This document shows positions 52,613 to 62,614 of a DNA stretch of 64,000 nucleotides, piece by piece. The position numbers and the translations under genes are program-made. Numbering within the stretch: the stretch's first letter is position 1; every line of letters starts with the position of its first letter. The stretch covers positions 186,001 through 250,000 of the forward strand of contig NZ_JAUSRO010000005.1 of the NCBI RefSeq assembly GCF_030811835.1, given 5' to 3'. Below the pieces are notes generated by a model, which was not told where the DNA came from, made no database searches, and worked only from the letters and a program-made list of their open reading frames with translations. The stretch is from Variovorax ginsengisoli (GTDB taxonomy: Bacteria; Pseudomonadota; Gammaproteobacteria; Burkholderiales; Burkholderiaceae_C).

Positions 52613-54625
52613 TCAGAGCGCCGGGGCGACGGCCTCGGCACGCCGCGCCGCCAGCGCCACGAACCAGTCCAGGCTCGCCGGATTGGCCATCGCCTCCTTG
52701 TTGACAACCTTCTCGATCGGCTGGCCCAGCAGCAGCTTCTTGATCGGCAACTCCTGCTTCTTGCCCGACAGCGTGCGCGGGATTTCGGTCACCTCGAAGA
52801 TGTCGTTGGGCAGGAAGCGCGGCGACAGCGAGGTCTTGATCGCGCCCTCGATCTTCGCGCGCAGCGCGTCGTCGAGCGCGACGCCGGGGCGCAGCACGAC
52901 GAAGAGCGGCATGTAGCTGTCGCGGCCCAGGTACTCGAGGTCGACCACCATCGAGTCGATGACCTCGGGCAGCGCCTCGACCGCGCTGTAGATCTCGCTG
53001 GTGCCCATGCGCAGGCCCTGGCGGTTGATGGTGGCGTCGCTGCGGCCGTAGATGATGCAGCCGCCGTCCTCGCCGACCCTGAGCCAGTCGCCGTGGCGCC
53101 AGACGCCGGGATAGGTATCGAAGTAGCTCGACAGGTAGCGCGCGTTGCCTTCGTCACCCCAGAAGCGCAGCGGCATCGACGGGATGGGCTGCACGCAGAC
53201 CAGTTCGCCCACCTCGCCGATGACGGGCTTTCCGTCTTCGTTCCAGGCCTCGACCGCATGACCGAGCTGGCGGCACTGCATCTGGCCGGGTACTTCGGGC
53301 AGCTCTCGGTTGCCGCCGACGAAGGCGCCGCAGAAGTCAGTGCCGCCCGAGATGTTGCACCACCAGATGTCCTCGGCGCCCGCGGCGCGGAACTGTTCCG
53401 AGCCCCAGCGTTGCACCTCTTCCGACAGCGGCGAGCCGGTGCTGCCCAGCGCACGCACCCGCGACAGGTCGCCGCATTCGGCGGTGCTCACGCCGGCCTT
53501 CATGCAGTTGGTGAAGTAAGCCGCACCGGCACCGAAGAAGGTGACGCGGTGCTTGGCGACGAAGCGCCACAGCACGGCCCAGTCGGGCCGGTCCTTGCTG
53601 CCGGCCGGGTGGCCGTCGTACAGCACGACGGTCGCGCCGAAGGCCAGGCCCCCCATCTGGCAGTTCCACATGACCCAGCCGGTGGAGCTGTACCAGTGGA
53701 AGCGCTCGCCGAAGTTGTTGGCGCTGTAGCTCGCGCCGATGTCGTTGTGCAGCCCGCACGCGTACATGGTCAGGATGATGCCGCCGTGCCCGTGCACGAT
53801 GGGCTTGGGCAGGCCGGTGGTGCCGCTCGAATAGACGATCCAGATCGGGTGATCGAAGGGCAGCCACTCGGGCGCGAAGTCGGCGACCGCGGCGTCGTCG
53901 CGCGCGATGGCGTCGGCCCAGTCGGTCTCGGCATCGAGCTGGCTCGTTGCATACGGCGTGCGCAGCAGGAGCAGCGTCTCGACGCTCGGCAGCTGACCGC
54001 GCAGTTCCTGCACGACGGCGCTGCGGTCGAGCGGCTTGCCGCCGTAGTGCACGCCATCGGCCGCGATCAGCACCTTGGGCTCGATCTGGCGGAAGCGGTC
54101 GGCCACGGCGGCGGTGCCCATGTCGGGGGCGCACACGCTCCACACGGCGCCGATGCTCAGGCAAGCCAGGCAGGCGACGATGGTCTCGGGCACGTTGGGC
54201 AGGTAGGCCGCGACGCGGTCGCCGCGCTGCACGCCGAGCGACTTCAACGTGAGCGCGACCGAGGCGACCTGGCGGCGCAGTTCAGGCCACGCCATCTCGC
54301 GCACCTCGCCGCGCTCGTTGTCGCTGATGATGGCCGCCATGCCGGCCGCATGCGCCGCATCGGCATGGCGCAGCACCTCGCGTGCGTAGTTGACCTGCGC
54401 GCCCGGGAACCAGACGGCGCCGGGCATCCTGCGCTCCTGGATGACCGCGCTGTGCGGCGTCGGCGACTGCATGCCGTGGTAGTCCCAGATGCTCTGCCAG
54501 AAGCCGTCCAAATCGGTGGTCGACCAGCGCCAGAGGTCGCCGTAGGCGTTGAAGCTGCGGCCGTGCTGCGTGCGCAGCCAGTCTTGGTAGAGGCGGATCT
54601 GGGGAACGTGGGGCGCAGCGGTCAT
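52613..54625 (-). CDS. aacS: Acetoacetyl-CoA synthetase
   Basis: A 670 aa ANL-superfamily ligase forming acetoacetyl-CoA from acetoacetate, ATP and CoA. The AMP motif VYSSGTTGLPKPIVHGHGG, NNFGERFHWYSSTGWVMWN and the C-terminal YGRSDATINRQGLRMGTSEIY and LSGKKQELPIKKLLLG with the acylated Lys are diagnostic of this subfamily, which is longer than acetyl-CoA synthetases in its N-terminus. It permits use of ketone bodies or PHB breakdown products. Confidence 0.93.
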   Translation of the reverse strand: MTAAPHVPQIRLYQDWLRTQHGRSFNAYGDLWRWSTTDLDGFWQSIWDYHGMQSPTPHSAVIQERRMPGAVWFPGAQVNYAREVLRHADAAHAAGMAAIISDNERGEVREMAWPELRRQVASVALTLKSLGVQRGDRVAAYLPNVPETIVACLACLSIGAVWSVCAPDMGTAAVADRFRQIEPKVLIAADGVHYGGKPLDRSAVVQELRGQLPSVETLLLLRTPYATSQLDAETDWADAIARDDAAVADFAPEWLPFDHPIWIVYSSGTTGLPKPIVHGHGGIILTMYACGLHNDIGASYSANNFGERFHWYSSTGWVMWNCQMGGLAFGATVVLYDGHPAGSKDRPDWAVLWRFVAKHRVTFFGAGAAYFTNCMKAGVSTAECGDLSRVRALGSTGSPLSEEVQRWGSEQFRAAGAEDIWWCNISGGTDFCGAFVGGNRELPEVPGQMQCRQLGHAVEAWNEDGKPVIGEVGELVCVQPIPSMPLRFWGDEGNARYLSSYFDTYPGVWRHGDWLRVGEDGGCIIYGRSDATINRQGLRMGTSEIYSAVEALPEVIDSMVVDLEYLGRDSYMPLFVVLRPGVALDDALRAKIEGAIKTSLSPRFLPNDIFEVTEIPRTLSGKKQELPIKKLLLGQPIEKVVNKEAMANPASLDWFVALAARRAEAVAPAL

Positions 54626-54750
54626 GGCGATGAGCTTACGGCGCAGCCGCTGGCCGCGTCAGCGGGACAATCCCGTGGCTTGTCGCCGACGGGACGAGCC
54701 CTGGCTGTGCGGCACCGCCGCAAGCACGCCCCTTTGGCGAGGCGAAGCCG

Positions 54751-56049
54751 CTAGGGTCGCGGGCGCTGGGGGGCCGCGCGCTTCGCTCCCTCCTCGTCGC
54801 CGAAGATGCGCTCGATCTGCTGGCCGATGCGCGCGCCCAGGGCGGTGCCCACCCCCGGCAGCACGGCCGTGCCGACAGCGGCGCCGGCCAGTGCGCCACC
54901 GGTGAGCGACAGTTGCGGATCGTCGAGCGTGCCGCCGAGCTTCAGCGGCATGCCCACCACGCCATCCACGATGTCCACCGCCGCCTCGCCGTCGAGCTTG
55001 CGGTTGAAGATGCGCACGCTGCCGGTCGCGGTGAGCACCCCGGAGCGTGCCTTCAAGCCGGTGTAGGTCATGCGCACGCCGTTCTCGGTGTTCTGCGTGT
55101 CGAGCGTACCGCTGAGTTCGTCGAGCGGCGTCGTGCCGCCGCGGCTGATGCCGGCCGTCTTGACGGCTTTCGCCAGGTCGAAGCGGGTGAGCGTGGCAGG
55201 CCGCACCGCACCCCGCGTCTGCGTATGCAACGCGCCCCAGAGCCCGGTGAGCGCGGCCGCCTCAGACGTGACGGTGGTCTGTCCGTAGAGCTTGCCGGCG
55301 ATCGGTGCGCTGCGCCCGAACACCTGCACCAGGCCGCCGACATCGACGCCATCGGGGGCGAGTTGGGCCGTGAGCTTGACCTGACCGTCGGCCAGCGTTT
55401 CCAGCAGGGTGATGCCGTTGGCCGTGCCGCCGCCCACGTCGACCAGGGTGCGCCAGCGGTCGGCATCGCCTTCACGCGCCAGGCGCAGGCGCGCAGGCGG
55501 TGCGGCGTCGTGGCGCGCGATCTCCGCGGTGCGGGGCCGCCACTGCGCGTCGAACACGATGTGGCCGTCATAGCCCAGCGCGATGCCACGCCGGTCGCTC
55601 CAGCTGACGCGGGCAAAGCGCACCTCGCCCAGCGGCACGTCGGCCATCGTCCAGGCCGAGTCCGACGCCGGGTCCTTCATCTGCACCCCCTTGAATGCCT
55701 GGACCGACGCCCGCGACACCTCGACGTCGGCGATGTCGACCTCGTCGATGCGGATTTTCCTGGCCAGCAACGGCCGCAGTTGTGGCTCGACAACCAGCCG
55801 GCCCACGCGGATGGGCTCGTCCTGCACCGTCGCCAGGTCTTCGAGCACGATGCGCGGCAACGGCCGCAGCGTCCAGTGCACCCGCCCGATCTTCAGCGCC
55901 ACACCGGTGCGCTGCTCGAACGCCTGGCCGATGCGCTGCGCGAGTTGCTCGTCGCTGGGAATCAGCCAGGCCGCCAGGCCCGCCACGATCACGCCCGCGC
56001 CCACCAGCGACGCGGCGATGCCCAGGGTCCAGCGTTGTGCGTTCTTCAT
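54751..56049 (-). CDS. AsmA-like protein with N-terminal membrane anchor
   Basis: A 432 aa envelope protein. One membrane helix (LGIAASLVGAGVIVAGLAAWLI) is followed by the AsmA-type opening QRTGVALKIGRVHWTLRPLPRIVLEDLATVQ and repeated beta-strand segments, such as GLKARSGVLTATGSVRIFNRKLDGEAAVDIV. The C-terminal region has a Gly/Ala helix and a basic tail. AsmA relatives form grooves that move lipids across the periplasm. This one is much shorter than AsmA or TamB, so its exact role is open. Confidence 0.8.
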   Translation of the reverse strand: MKNAQRWTLGIAASLVGAGVIVAGLAAWLIPSDEQLAQRIGQAFEQRTGVALKIGRVHWTLRPLPRIVLEDLATVQDEPIRVGRLVVEPQLRPLLARKIRIDEVDIADVEVSRASVQAFKGVQMKDPASDSAWTMADVPLGEVRFARVSWSDRRGIALGYDGHIVFDAQWRPRTAEIARHDAAPPARLRLAREGDADRWRTLVDVGGGTANGITLLETLADGQVKLTAQLAPDGVDVGGLVQVFGRSAPIAGKLYGQTTVTSEAAALTGLWGALHTQTRGAVRPATLTRFDLAKAVKTAGISRGGTTPLDELSGTLDTQNTENGVRMTYTGLKARSGVLTATGSVRIFNRKLDGEAAVDIVDGVVGMPLKLGGTLDDPQLSLTGGALAGAAVGTAVLPGVGTALGARIGQQIERIFGDEEGAKRAAPQRPRP

Positions 56050-56189
56050 GTTGGTGCCCAGCTTAGTGCCTGCCAGGCCCGGCTGGATGTCGGCCGGCGA
56101 CCCGTCGTGCGCCGGCGGTGCGCGGGCTCGCTATAGTTTTGGCATCCGGCTTGCTCGGCATTCCTTTTCCTTTCCTGTCTGCTCATTCC

Positions 56190-56615
56190 ATGGCCATCTG
56201 GCAAAAACCCATCTCCCTCGAACTCCTGACGCAAGGCGGCCTGAACAGCGCCGTGTCGCGCCTGGGCATCGAATTCACCGAAGTCGGCGACGACTTCCTG
56301 CGGGGCCGCGTGCCGGTCGACGAGCGCACCATCCAGCCCTTCGGCCTGCTGCACGGCGGCGTGTCGGTGGTGCTGGCCGAAACGCTGGGGTCGAGCGGCG
56401 CCTACTATTCCTCGCCCGAAGGCCATGGCGCCGTGGGCCTGGACATCAATGCCAACCACCTGCGCTCGGCGCGCAGTGGCTGGGTCACGGGCACCGCGCG
56501 GCCGGTGCACCGCGGGCGCACCATCCAGGTCTGGCAGATCGACATGGTGAACGAGGCCGGTGAACTGACCTGCGTGTCGCGCCTGACGATGTCGATGCTC
56601 CTGCCCCGAAAGTAG
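56190..56615 (+). CDS. Hotdog-fold thioesterase, PaaI/YdiI-like
   Basis: A 141 aa hotdog thioesterase. The central QPFGLLHGGVSVVLAETLGSSGA carries the catalytic Glu, and GLDINANHLRSARSGWVTGTARPVHRGRTIQVWQIDM is typical of the YbdB/YdiI (PaaI) group. Such enzymes hydrolyse aryl- or acyl-CoA esters such as DHNA-CoA or phenylacetyl-CoA intermediates. ATG 56190 aligns with family starts; ATG 56118 would add a hydrophobic, unlikely N-terminus. A palindromic element follows 5 bp after its stop. Confidence 0.87.
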   Translation: MAIWQKPISLELLTQGGLNSAVSRLGIEFTEVGDDFLRGRVPVDERTIQPFGLLHGGVSVVLAETLGSSGAYYSSPEGHGAVGLDINANHLRSARSGWVTGTARPVHRGRTIQVWQIDMVNEAGELTCVSRLTMSMLLPRK

Positions 56616-56620
56616 GCCCA

Positions 56621-56711
56621 CCCCCAGGCTCCGCGCACTGCGTGTCGCTTCGCCTTCCCCCTTGCAGGGGGCGACACCGGCGGACCGGCGGCGCCGGTTC
56701 CGCGGTGTCTT
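56621..56711 (+). repeat. Palindromic 3' element, copy after the thioesterase gene
   Basis: It begins CCCCCAGGCTCCGCGCACTG, contains CCCCCTTGCAGGGGG with a further GGCGGACCGGCGGCGCC palindromic block, and ends in GGTTCCGCGGTGTC. It is the partner of 47271-47356. It lies 5 bp after a stop codon, in the sense orientation, as the other copy does. Confidence 0.75.
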
Positions 56712-56774
56712 GCGCCGAGCGCGCTGCTTGCATCCGGGTGTAATACGGGGTTTTTGACCCTGCGGAGACAAGCA

Positions 56775-58073
56775 ATGAACCCCAGCAATCCGATGCGCGC
56801 CGGTTGGCGCGAAGTGCGTGCCGTGGAGGGCACGGTGGTGGCGCCCGACGAGCGGCTGGCCTGGCCGCAGACTGTGCTGATGGGCGTGCAGCACGTCGTC
56901 GCCATGTTCGGCGCGACCGTGCTGGCGCCGATCCTCATGGGCTTCAGCCCCAACCTGGCCATTCTGATGAGCGGCATCGGCACGCTCATCTTCTTTCTGA
57001 TCACCGGCGGGCGCGTGCCCAGTTACCTGGGCTCGAGCTTCGCCTTCATCGGCGTGGTGATCGCCGCCAGCGGCTACGCGGGCAGCGGGCCGAACGCCAA
57101 CATCGCCGTCGCGCTCGGCGGCATCGTCGCCAGCGGGGTGCTCTGCATCGCCATCGGCGCGCTGGTGCAGGCGGTGGGCACGGGTTGGATCGAGCGCTTC
57201 ATGCCGCCGGTGGTGACCGGTGCGGTGGTCGCGGTGATCGGCCTGAACCTGGCCAACGTGCCGATCAAGAACATGGCGGCCAACAACTTCGAGGCCTGGA
57301 TGCAGGCCGCCACCTTCCTGTGCGTAGGGCTGGTGGCCGTGTTCGCGCGCGGCATGGTGCAGCGCCTGCTGATCCTGGTGGGGCTGGTCCTGGCCACCGT
57401 GCTCTATGCCGTGCTGACCAACGGCCTGGGCCTGGGCAAGCCGGTCGACCTGAGCGGCATCGCGGCGGCCGCCTGGATCGGCACCCCGGCCTTCACTGCG
57501 CCCGTGTTCTCCGCCAACGCCATGCTGCTGATCGCGCCGGTGGCGATCATCCTGGTGGCCGAGAACCTGGGGCACCTGAAGGCCGTCACTGCCATGACCG
57601 GACGCAACCTCGATCCACTCACCGGCCGCGCGTTCATGGCCGATGGCGTGGCCACGGTGGTCAGCGGCATGGCCGGCGGCACGGGCGTGACCACCTACGC
57701 CGAGAACATCGGCGTGATGGCGGCCACGCGCATCTACTCGACCGCGGTGTTCGTGGTGGCTGCCGTGATCGCGCTGGTGCTGGGCTTCTCGCCGAAGTTC
57801 GGCGCGCTGATCCAGGCCATCCCGCTGCCGGTGATGGGCGGCGTGAGCATCGTGGTGTTCGGCCTGATCGCCGTGGCCGGCGCGAAGATCTGGGTCGACA
57901 ACAAAGTCGACTTCTCGCAGAACCGCAACCTGATCGTTGCGGCCATCACGCTGATCATCGGCACCGGCGACTTCACGCTGAAGTTCGGCCAGTTCGCGCT
58001 CGGCGGCATTGGCACCGCCACCTTCGGCGCCATCCTGCTGTGGGCGCTGCTCGGGCGCGCGCGCAACGCCTGA
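56775..58073 (+). CDS. uraA: Uracil/xanthine permease, NCS2 family
   Basis: A 432 aa, 14-helix nucleobase:H+ symporter. The substrate-site glutamates are visible in VAENLGHLKA and TTYAENIGVMAATRIYS, as in UraA. SSFAFIGVVIAASGY carries the TM3 beta-strand segment. ATG 56775 is preceded by GCGGAGAC. It is about 4.7 kb from rutA and may feed the pyrimidine pathway, although no RutR palindrome is seen in front of it. Xanthine cannot be excluded. Confidence 0.92.
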   Translation: MNPSNPMRAGWREVRAVEGTVVAPDERLAWPQTVLMGVQHVVAMFGATVLAPILMGFSPNLAILMSGIGTLIFFLITGGRVPSYLGSSFAFIGVVIAASGYAGSGPNANIAVALGGIVASGVLCIAIGALVQAVGTGWIERFMPPVVTGAVVAVIGLNLANVPIKNMAANNFEAWMQAATFLCVGLVAVFARGMVQRLLILVGLVLATVLYAVLTNGLGLGKPVDLSGIAAAAWIGTPAFTAPVFSANAMLLIAPVAIILVAENLGHLKAVTAMTGRNLDPLTGRAFMADGVATVVSGMAGGTGVTTYAENIGVMAATRIYSTAVFVVAAVIALVLGFSPKFGALIQAIPLPVMGGVSIVVFGLIAVAGAKIWVDNKVDFSQNRNLIVAAITLIIGTGDFTLKFGQFALGGIGTATFGAILLWALLGRARNA

Positions 58074-58081
58074 GGGCACGC

Positions 58082-58114
58082 GCGTCGGCGCCGGATGCGT
58101 GACAGCGCCGACGC
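58082..58114 (+). terminator. Strong hairpin after uraA
   Basis: GCGTCGGCGC (58082-58091) and GCGCCGACGC (58105-58114) are perfect 10-bp arms with a 13-nt loop, starting 9 bp after the uraA stop. AAGAATTT follows rather than a T-run. Confidence 0.6.
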
Positions 58115-58221
58115 AAGAATTTAACGACTCCGGCACACACGCAGGCACCGGGCGTCATCCAATCCACGGACGACCTGACACCACTCGACACCCCGGGTGG
58201 GTCCAACGCTCCGTGGATGCC

Positions 58222-59052
58222 ATGAACTTTCCTCCTCCTCCCTCTTCGCTGCGTCAGAGCTGCCCCATCGCATTGGCCGTGCTCGCCGGCGCCTGCATGC
58301 TGCATCCGGTGCTGTCGAAGGCCGACACCATTTCCACCGACCGGCCCGACTTCGTCGAATCGGCCGACGTGGTCGGTCCCGGCCACGTGCAGGTCGAGGC
58401 CGGTTTTTCGTCGGAACGCGACCGTGCCAACGGCGTGCGCACCCACCTGCGCACCACGCCGACGCTGATGCGCATGGGCCTGAACGACACGGTGGAGTTG
58501 CGCGTCGAGACCGACGGCCGTGCGCTCGCCGGTTCGCGGGACACCGCCACCGGCCTCACCCGCAACGACAGCGGCTGGTCCGACACTTCTTTCGGCGTCA
58601 AATGGCGCCAGCGCGAAGGCGACGAAGAACGCGGCACACCCGACATCGCCTGGCTGGCCCATGTCGATGTCGACTCGGGCAGCGCAGCCTTCCGCGGCCA
58701 GGGCGTCACGCCGTCGCTGCGCATGGTGGCCGAATGGGCGCTGCCGCAGCAATGGTCGATCGGCGTGATGCCTGGCCTGGCGATCGACCACAACGCGCAG
58801 CGCGAGCGTTTCCTCAGCGGCATCTTCGCGGTCACGCTGGGCAAGGCCTGGACGCCGGAATGGCGCACCTACCTCGAAGTGGCAGGACGCCGGCTCGCCC
58901 GCCAGCGCGATGGCGGCTCGCTGGTCACCCTCGACGCCGGCGTGACCTACGCCGTCACGCATGCCGTGCAGGTCGACTTTTCCGTCGCACGCGGACTGAC
59001 CCGCGAGACCCCGCGCATGCAATGGGGCGTGGGCATCTCGGTGCGGTTCTGA
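58222..59052 (+). CDS. Putative outer membrane beta-barrel protein (phenol MetA-pathway-like)
   Basis: A 276 aa exported protein. The N-terminus (QSCPIALAVLAGACMLHPVLSKADT) is a signal peptide, and the rest is alternating strands ending in VGISVRF, a C-terminal Phe barrel signal. The opening STDRPDFVESADVVGPGHVQVEAGF matches the MetA-pathway/transporter family PF13557, whose members are small outer membrane proteins. ATG 58222 was chosen to start at the signal. The gene stands alone between uraA and minC. Confidence 0.8.
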   Translation: MNFPPPPSSLRQSCPIALAVLAGACMLHPVLSKADTISTDRPDFVESADVVGPGHVQVEAGFSSERDRANGVRTHLRTTPTLMRMGLNDTVELRVETDGRALAGSRDTATGLTRNDSGWSDTSFGVKWRQREGDEERGTPDIAWLAHVDVDSGSAAFRGQGVTPSLRMVAEWALPQQWSIGVMPGLAIDHNAQRERFLSGIFAVTLGKAWTPEWRTYLEVAGRRLARQRDGGSLVTLDAGVTYAVTHAVQVDFSVARGLTRETPRMQWGVGISVRF

Positions 59053-59251
59053 AGCCGGCGCGCGACGCGCGCAGCGTTCGGCCGGGCCTGCCCCGGAGGA
59101 TGGAGGTCCGATCCTGTTACAACTGCAGGGTCGGCACGTGCACGCGGCGGTGCCCTGCCAATGCAAGAATACGGCCCGGAACCCGTCGGCCCGTGTTGGC
59201 TGCGGGGCGCCCCGTTAGACTCCAACGCTTTTCGAGCAGAATCTTTTTCCA

Positions 59252-60016
59252 ATGGCAGATGCTTCCGCCGCGCGCACCAAGGCGGTTTTCGAATTCAAGA
59301 GCGCCACGCTGCCCCTGATCGCCGTCATCCTGAAGACGAACGACCTCCAGGTGCTGGCGGAGGCGCTCGACGCCCAGTTGGCGGACTCGCCCGACTTCTT
59401 CGAGCAGGAGCCCGTGGTCATCGACCTCTCGCTGTTGCCGGAGGACTTGGCTGCGTCCGGCATCGACTTCCAGGCACTGCGCGTCCTGCTCTCGCGCCAT
59501 CAGACGCAGCCCATCGCCGTGCGCGGTGGGAGCCCGGCGCACCACGTGGCAGCCCGTGCGGCCGGCCTGGTGGTGACCGACATGCCGGTCACACCGGCAC
59601 CGGGCGCCCGGGCACCCGTGCCGGCTGCGCCCGCGGCACCCACCGAGGCACCGCAGATCGTGCGCGAAGTGCCCGTGCCCGCGAGCGGCACGCTGGTGGT
59701 CACCAAGCCGCTGCGTTCGGGCCAGCAGGTCTACGCGCGCGGTGGCGACGTGATCGTCATGGCGGTGGTCAACTGCGGCGCCGAAGTCATCGCCGACGGC
59801 AACGTGCATGTGTATGCCCCGCTTCGCGGCAAGGCGATTGCCGGCGCGCGCGGCAACACCGAAGCACGCATCTTCACGACCTGCATGGAGGCCGAACTGG
59901 TCGCCATCGCCGGCATTTACCGCACCGCGGAGGTCGCGCTGCCCGCGCACCTCGCGGGCAAGGCGGTCCAGATCCAGCTGGACGGCCAGAAAATCATGAT
60001 CGATCCGATTGCATGA
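59252..60016 (+). CDS. minC: Septum site-determining protein MinC
   Basis: A 254 aa inhibitor of FtsZ. The N-terminal domain (residues 1-105, FEFKSATLPLIAVIL and so on) binds FtsZ, an Ala/Pro-rich linker (TPAPGARAPVPAAPAAPTEA) follows, and the C-terminal beta-helix (VTKPLRSGQQVYARGGDVIVMAVVNCGAEVIADGNVHVYAPLRGKAIAG) binds MinD and copolymerises with it. It heads minCDE, 66 bp before minD. Some protein-level composition bias in the linker is normal for the family. Confidence 0.95.
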   Translation: MADASAARTKAVFEFKSATLPLIAVILKTNDLQVLAEALDAQLADSPDFFEQEPVVIDLSLLPEDLAASGIDFQALRVLLSRHQTQPIAVRGGSPAHHVAARAAGLVVTDMPVTPAPGARAPVPAAPAAPTEAPQIVREVPVPASGTLVVTKPLRSGQQVYARGGDVIVMAVVNCGAEVIADGNVHVYAPLRGKAIAGARGNTEARIFTTCMEAELVAIAGIYRTAEVALPAHLAGKAVQIQLDGQKIMIDPIA

Positions 60017-60082
60017 CGGCATGCCGCCTGCGCGCAGCGCGATCGACGCACTGAACAACTTGAACACGTAGAAGGAATGGCC

Positions 60083-60898
60083 ATGGCCAAAATTGTGGTG
60101 GTGACATCGGGCAAGGGCGGCGTCGGCAAGACGACGACGAGCGCGAGCTTTGCATCGGGCCTGGCCCTGGCCGGCAAGAAAACGGCCGTGATCGACTTCG
60201 ACGTCGGCCTGCGCAACCTGGACCTGATCATGGGCTGCGAACGCCGCGTGGTCTATGACCTGATCAACGTGATCCAGGGCGAGGCCAACCTGAGCCAGGC
60301 GCTGATCAAGGACAAGCAGTGCGACAACCTGTTCGTGCTGGCCGCCTCGCAGACGCGCGACAAGGAAGCGCTGACGCAGGAAGGCGTCGAGAAGGTCCTC
60401 AAGGACCTGGCCGCGATGGACTTCGACTACATCGTCTGCGATTCCCCCGCCGGCATCGAGACCGGCGCGATGATGGCGATGCACTTCGCCGACGAGGCGC
60501 TGGTGGTGACCAACCCCGAAGTGTCCTCGGTGCGCGACTCCGACCGCATCCTGGGCATGCTCAGCAGCAAGACGCAACGCGCCAAGGACGGCGGCGAGCC
60601 GATCAAGGAACACCTGCTGATCACCCGCTACAACCCCAACCGCGTGGCGGGTGGCCAGATGCTGTCGCTGGAAGACATCCAGGACATCCTGCGAATCAAG
60701 CTCATCGGCGTGATTCCGGAATCGGAAACCGTGCTCAACGCGTCCAACCAGGGCGTGCCGGCCATCCACGACAAGGGCACCGACGTGTCCGAGGCCTACA
60801 CCGACGTGGTCGCCCGCTTCCTGGGCGAGGAGCGTCCCATGCGCTTCGTCGATGCCGAGAAGCCCGGCTTCTTCAAGCGCATCTTCGGGAGCAAGTGA
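60083..60898 (+). CDS. minD: Septum site-determining ATPase MinD
   Basis: A 271 aa membrane-associated ATPase that recruits MinC and oscillates with MinE to keep division at mid-cell. It has the deviant Walker [26 protein letters not shown], and the C-terminal amphipathic helix [16 protein letters not shown] lies just before ATG 60077 with no spacing and 6 bp from ATG 60083, so the second ATG is the likely start. minE begins 2 bp after its stop. Confidence 0.97.
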   Translation: MAKIVVVTSGKGGVGKTTTSASFASGLALAGKKTAVIDFDVGLRNLDLIMGCERRVVYDLINVIQGEANLSQALIKDKQCDNLFVLAASQTRDKEALTQEGVEKVLKDLAAMDFDYIVCDSPAGIETGAMMAMHFADEALVVTNPEVSSVRDSDRILGMLSSKTQRAKDGGEPIKEHLLITRYNPNRVAGGQMLSLEDIQDILRIKLIGVIPESETVLNASNQGVPAIHDKGTDVSEAYTDVVARFLGEERPMRFVDAEKPGFFKRIFGSK

Positions 60899-60900
60899 CC

Positions 60901-61191
60901 ATGTCCTTTTTCTCATTTCTGCTCGGCGAGAAGAAGAAGACGGCGAGCGTTGCCAAGGAACGGCTGCAGATCATCCTCGCGCACGAGCGTTCGAGCCTGA
61001 GCAGCAGCAAGCGCCCCGACTACCTGCCTGACCTGCAGCGTGAACTGCTCGCCGTGATCTCGAAGTACGTGTCGATCAACCTCGAGGACATCAAGGTCCA
61101 CGTCGAACGCCAGGACGACCTGGAAGTGCTCGAAGTGAAGATCGAGCTGCCGGAGTTCACGACCAAGACTTCGCTGCCTGCGGCACGCTGA
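60901..61191 (+). CDS. minE: Cell division topological specificity factor MinE
   Basis: A 96 aa protein with the N-terminal membrane-targeting and anti-MinCD region ([30 protein letters not shown]) and the C-terminal topological specificity domain ([44 protein letters not shown]). It stimulates MinD ATPase. It is the last gene of minCDE and is followed by an intrinsic terminator. Confidence 0.97.
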   Translation: MSFFSFLLGEKKKTASVAKERLQIILAHERSSLSSSKRPDYLPDLQRELLAVISKYVSINLEDIKVHVERQDDLEVLEVKIELPEFTTKTSLPAAR

Positions 61192-61210
61192 GACGCCAGC
61201 CGCCCGCGAC

Positions 61211-61243
61211 AAGCCCGCCCGCCTCGTGCCGGCGGGCTTTTTT
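61211..61243 (+). terminator. Intrinsic terminator after minE
   Basis: AAGCCCGCC (61211-61219) and GGCGGGCTT (61231-61239) form a 9-bp stem with an 11-nt loop, followed by TTTT. It is the clearest rho-independent terminator in the window. Confidence 0.9.
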
Positions 61244-61317
61244 GCGTGCGCGTGGCAGGCCCCGCGCCTCTGCCGGGTTCGCACCAAGGCTGCGCAGCCG
61301 CGACCGACCGAATGATC

Positions 61318-61343
61318 CAATTTGGACCATTTGGTCCAAATTG
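61318..61343. promoter_or_regulatory. RutR-type operator upstream of rutA
   Basis: CAATTTGGACCA (61318-61329) and TGGTCCAAATTG (61332-61343) are perfect 12-bp inverted arms with a TT spacer. The core TGGACCATTTGGTCCA is close to the E. coli RutR consensus TTGACCAnnTGGTCAA. It lies 130 bp before rutA. No rutR gene is in the window. Confidence 0.85.
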
Positions 61344-61472
61344 ACGCGGAAACCGGCCCCAAGCCCTTGATCTGGATGAGTTTTCGGCTGGCATGGAGTA
61401 TGCGTAAGAGTCGCCAGGCGCCGGCGTTCTGCGATTCCGGCAGGTTCCAATTCAGTTCAAGAGCACGCAACC

Positions 61473-62591
<1,119 letters not shown>

Positions 62592-62614
62592 ACGCCATCG
62601 AGGAACACACATCC

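Noticed and set aside
52592..54754. A 720-codon open frame opposite the acetoacetyl-CoA synthetase gene
   Set aside because: Antisense shadow of a clear ANL ligase; composition dominated by Ala, Gly, Arg, His and Asp with no recognisable motif.
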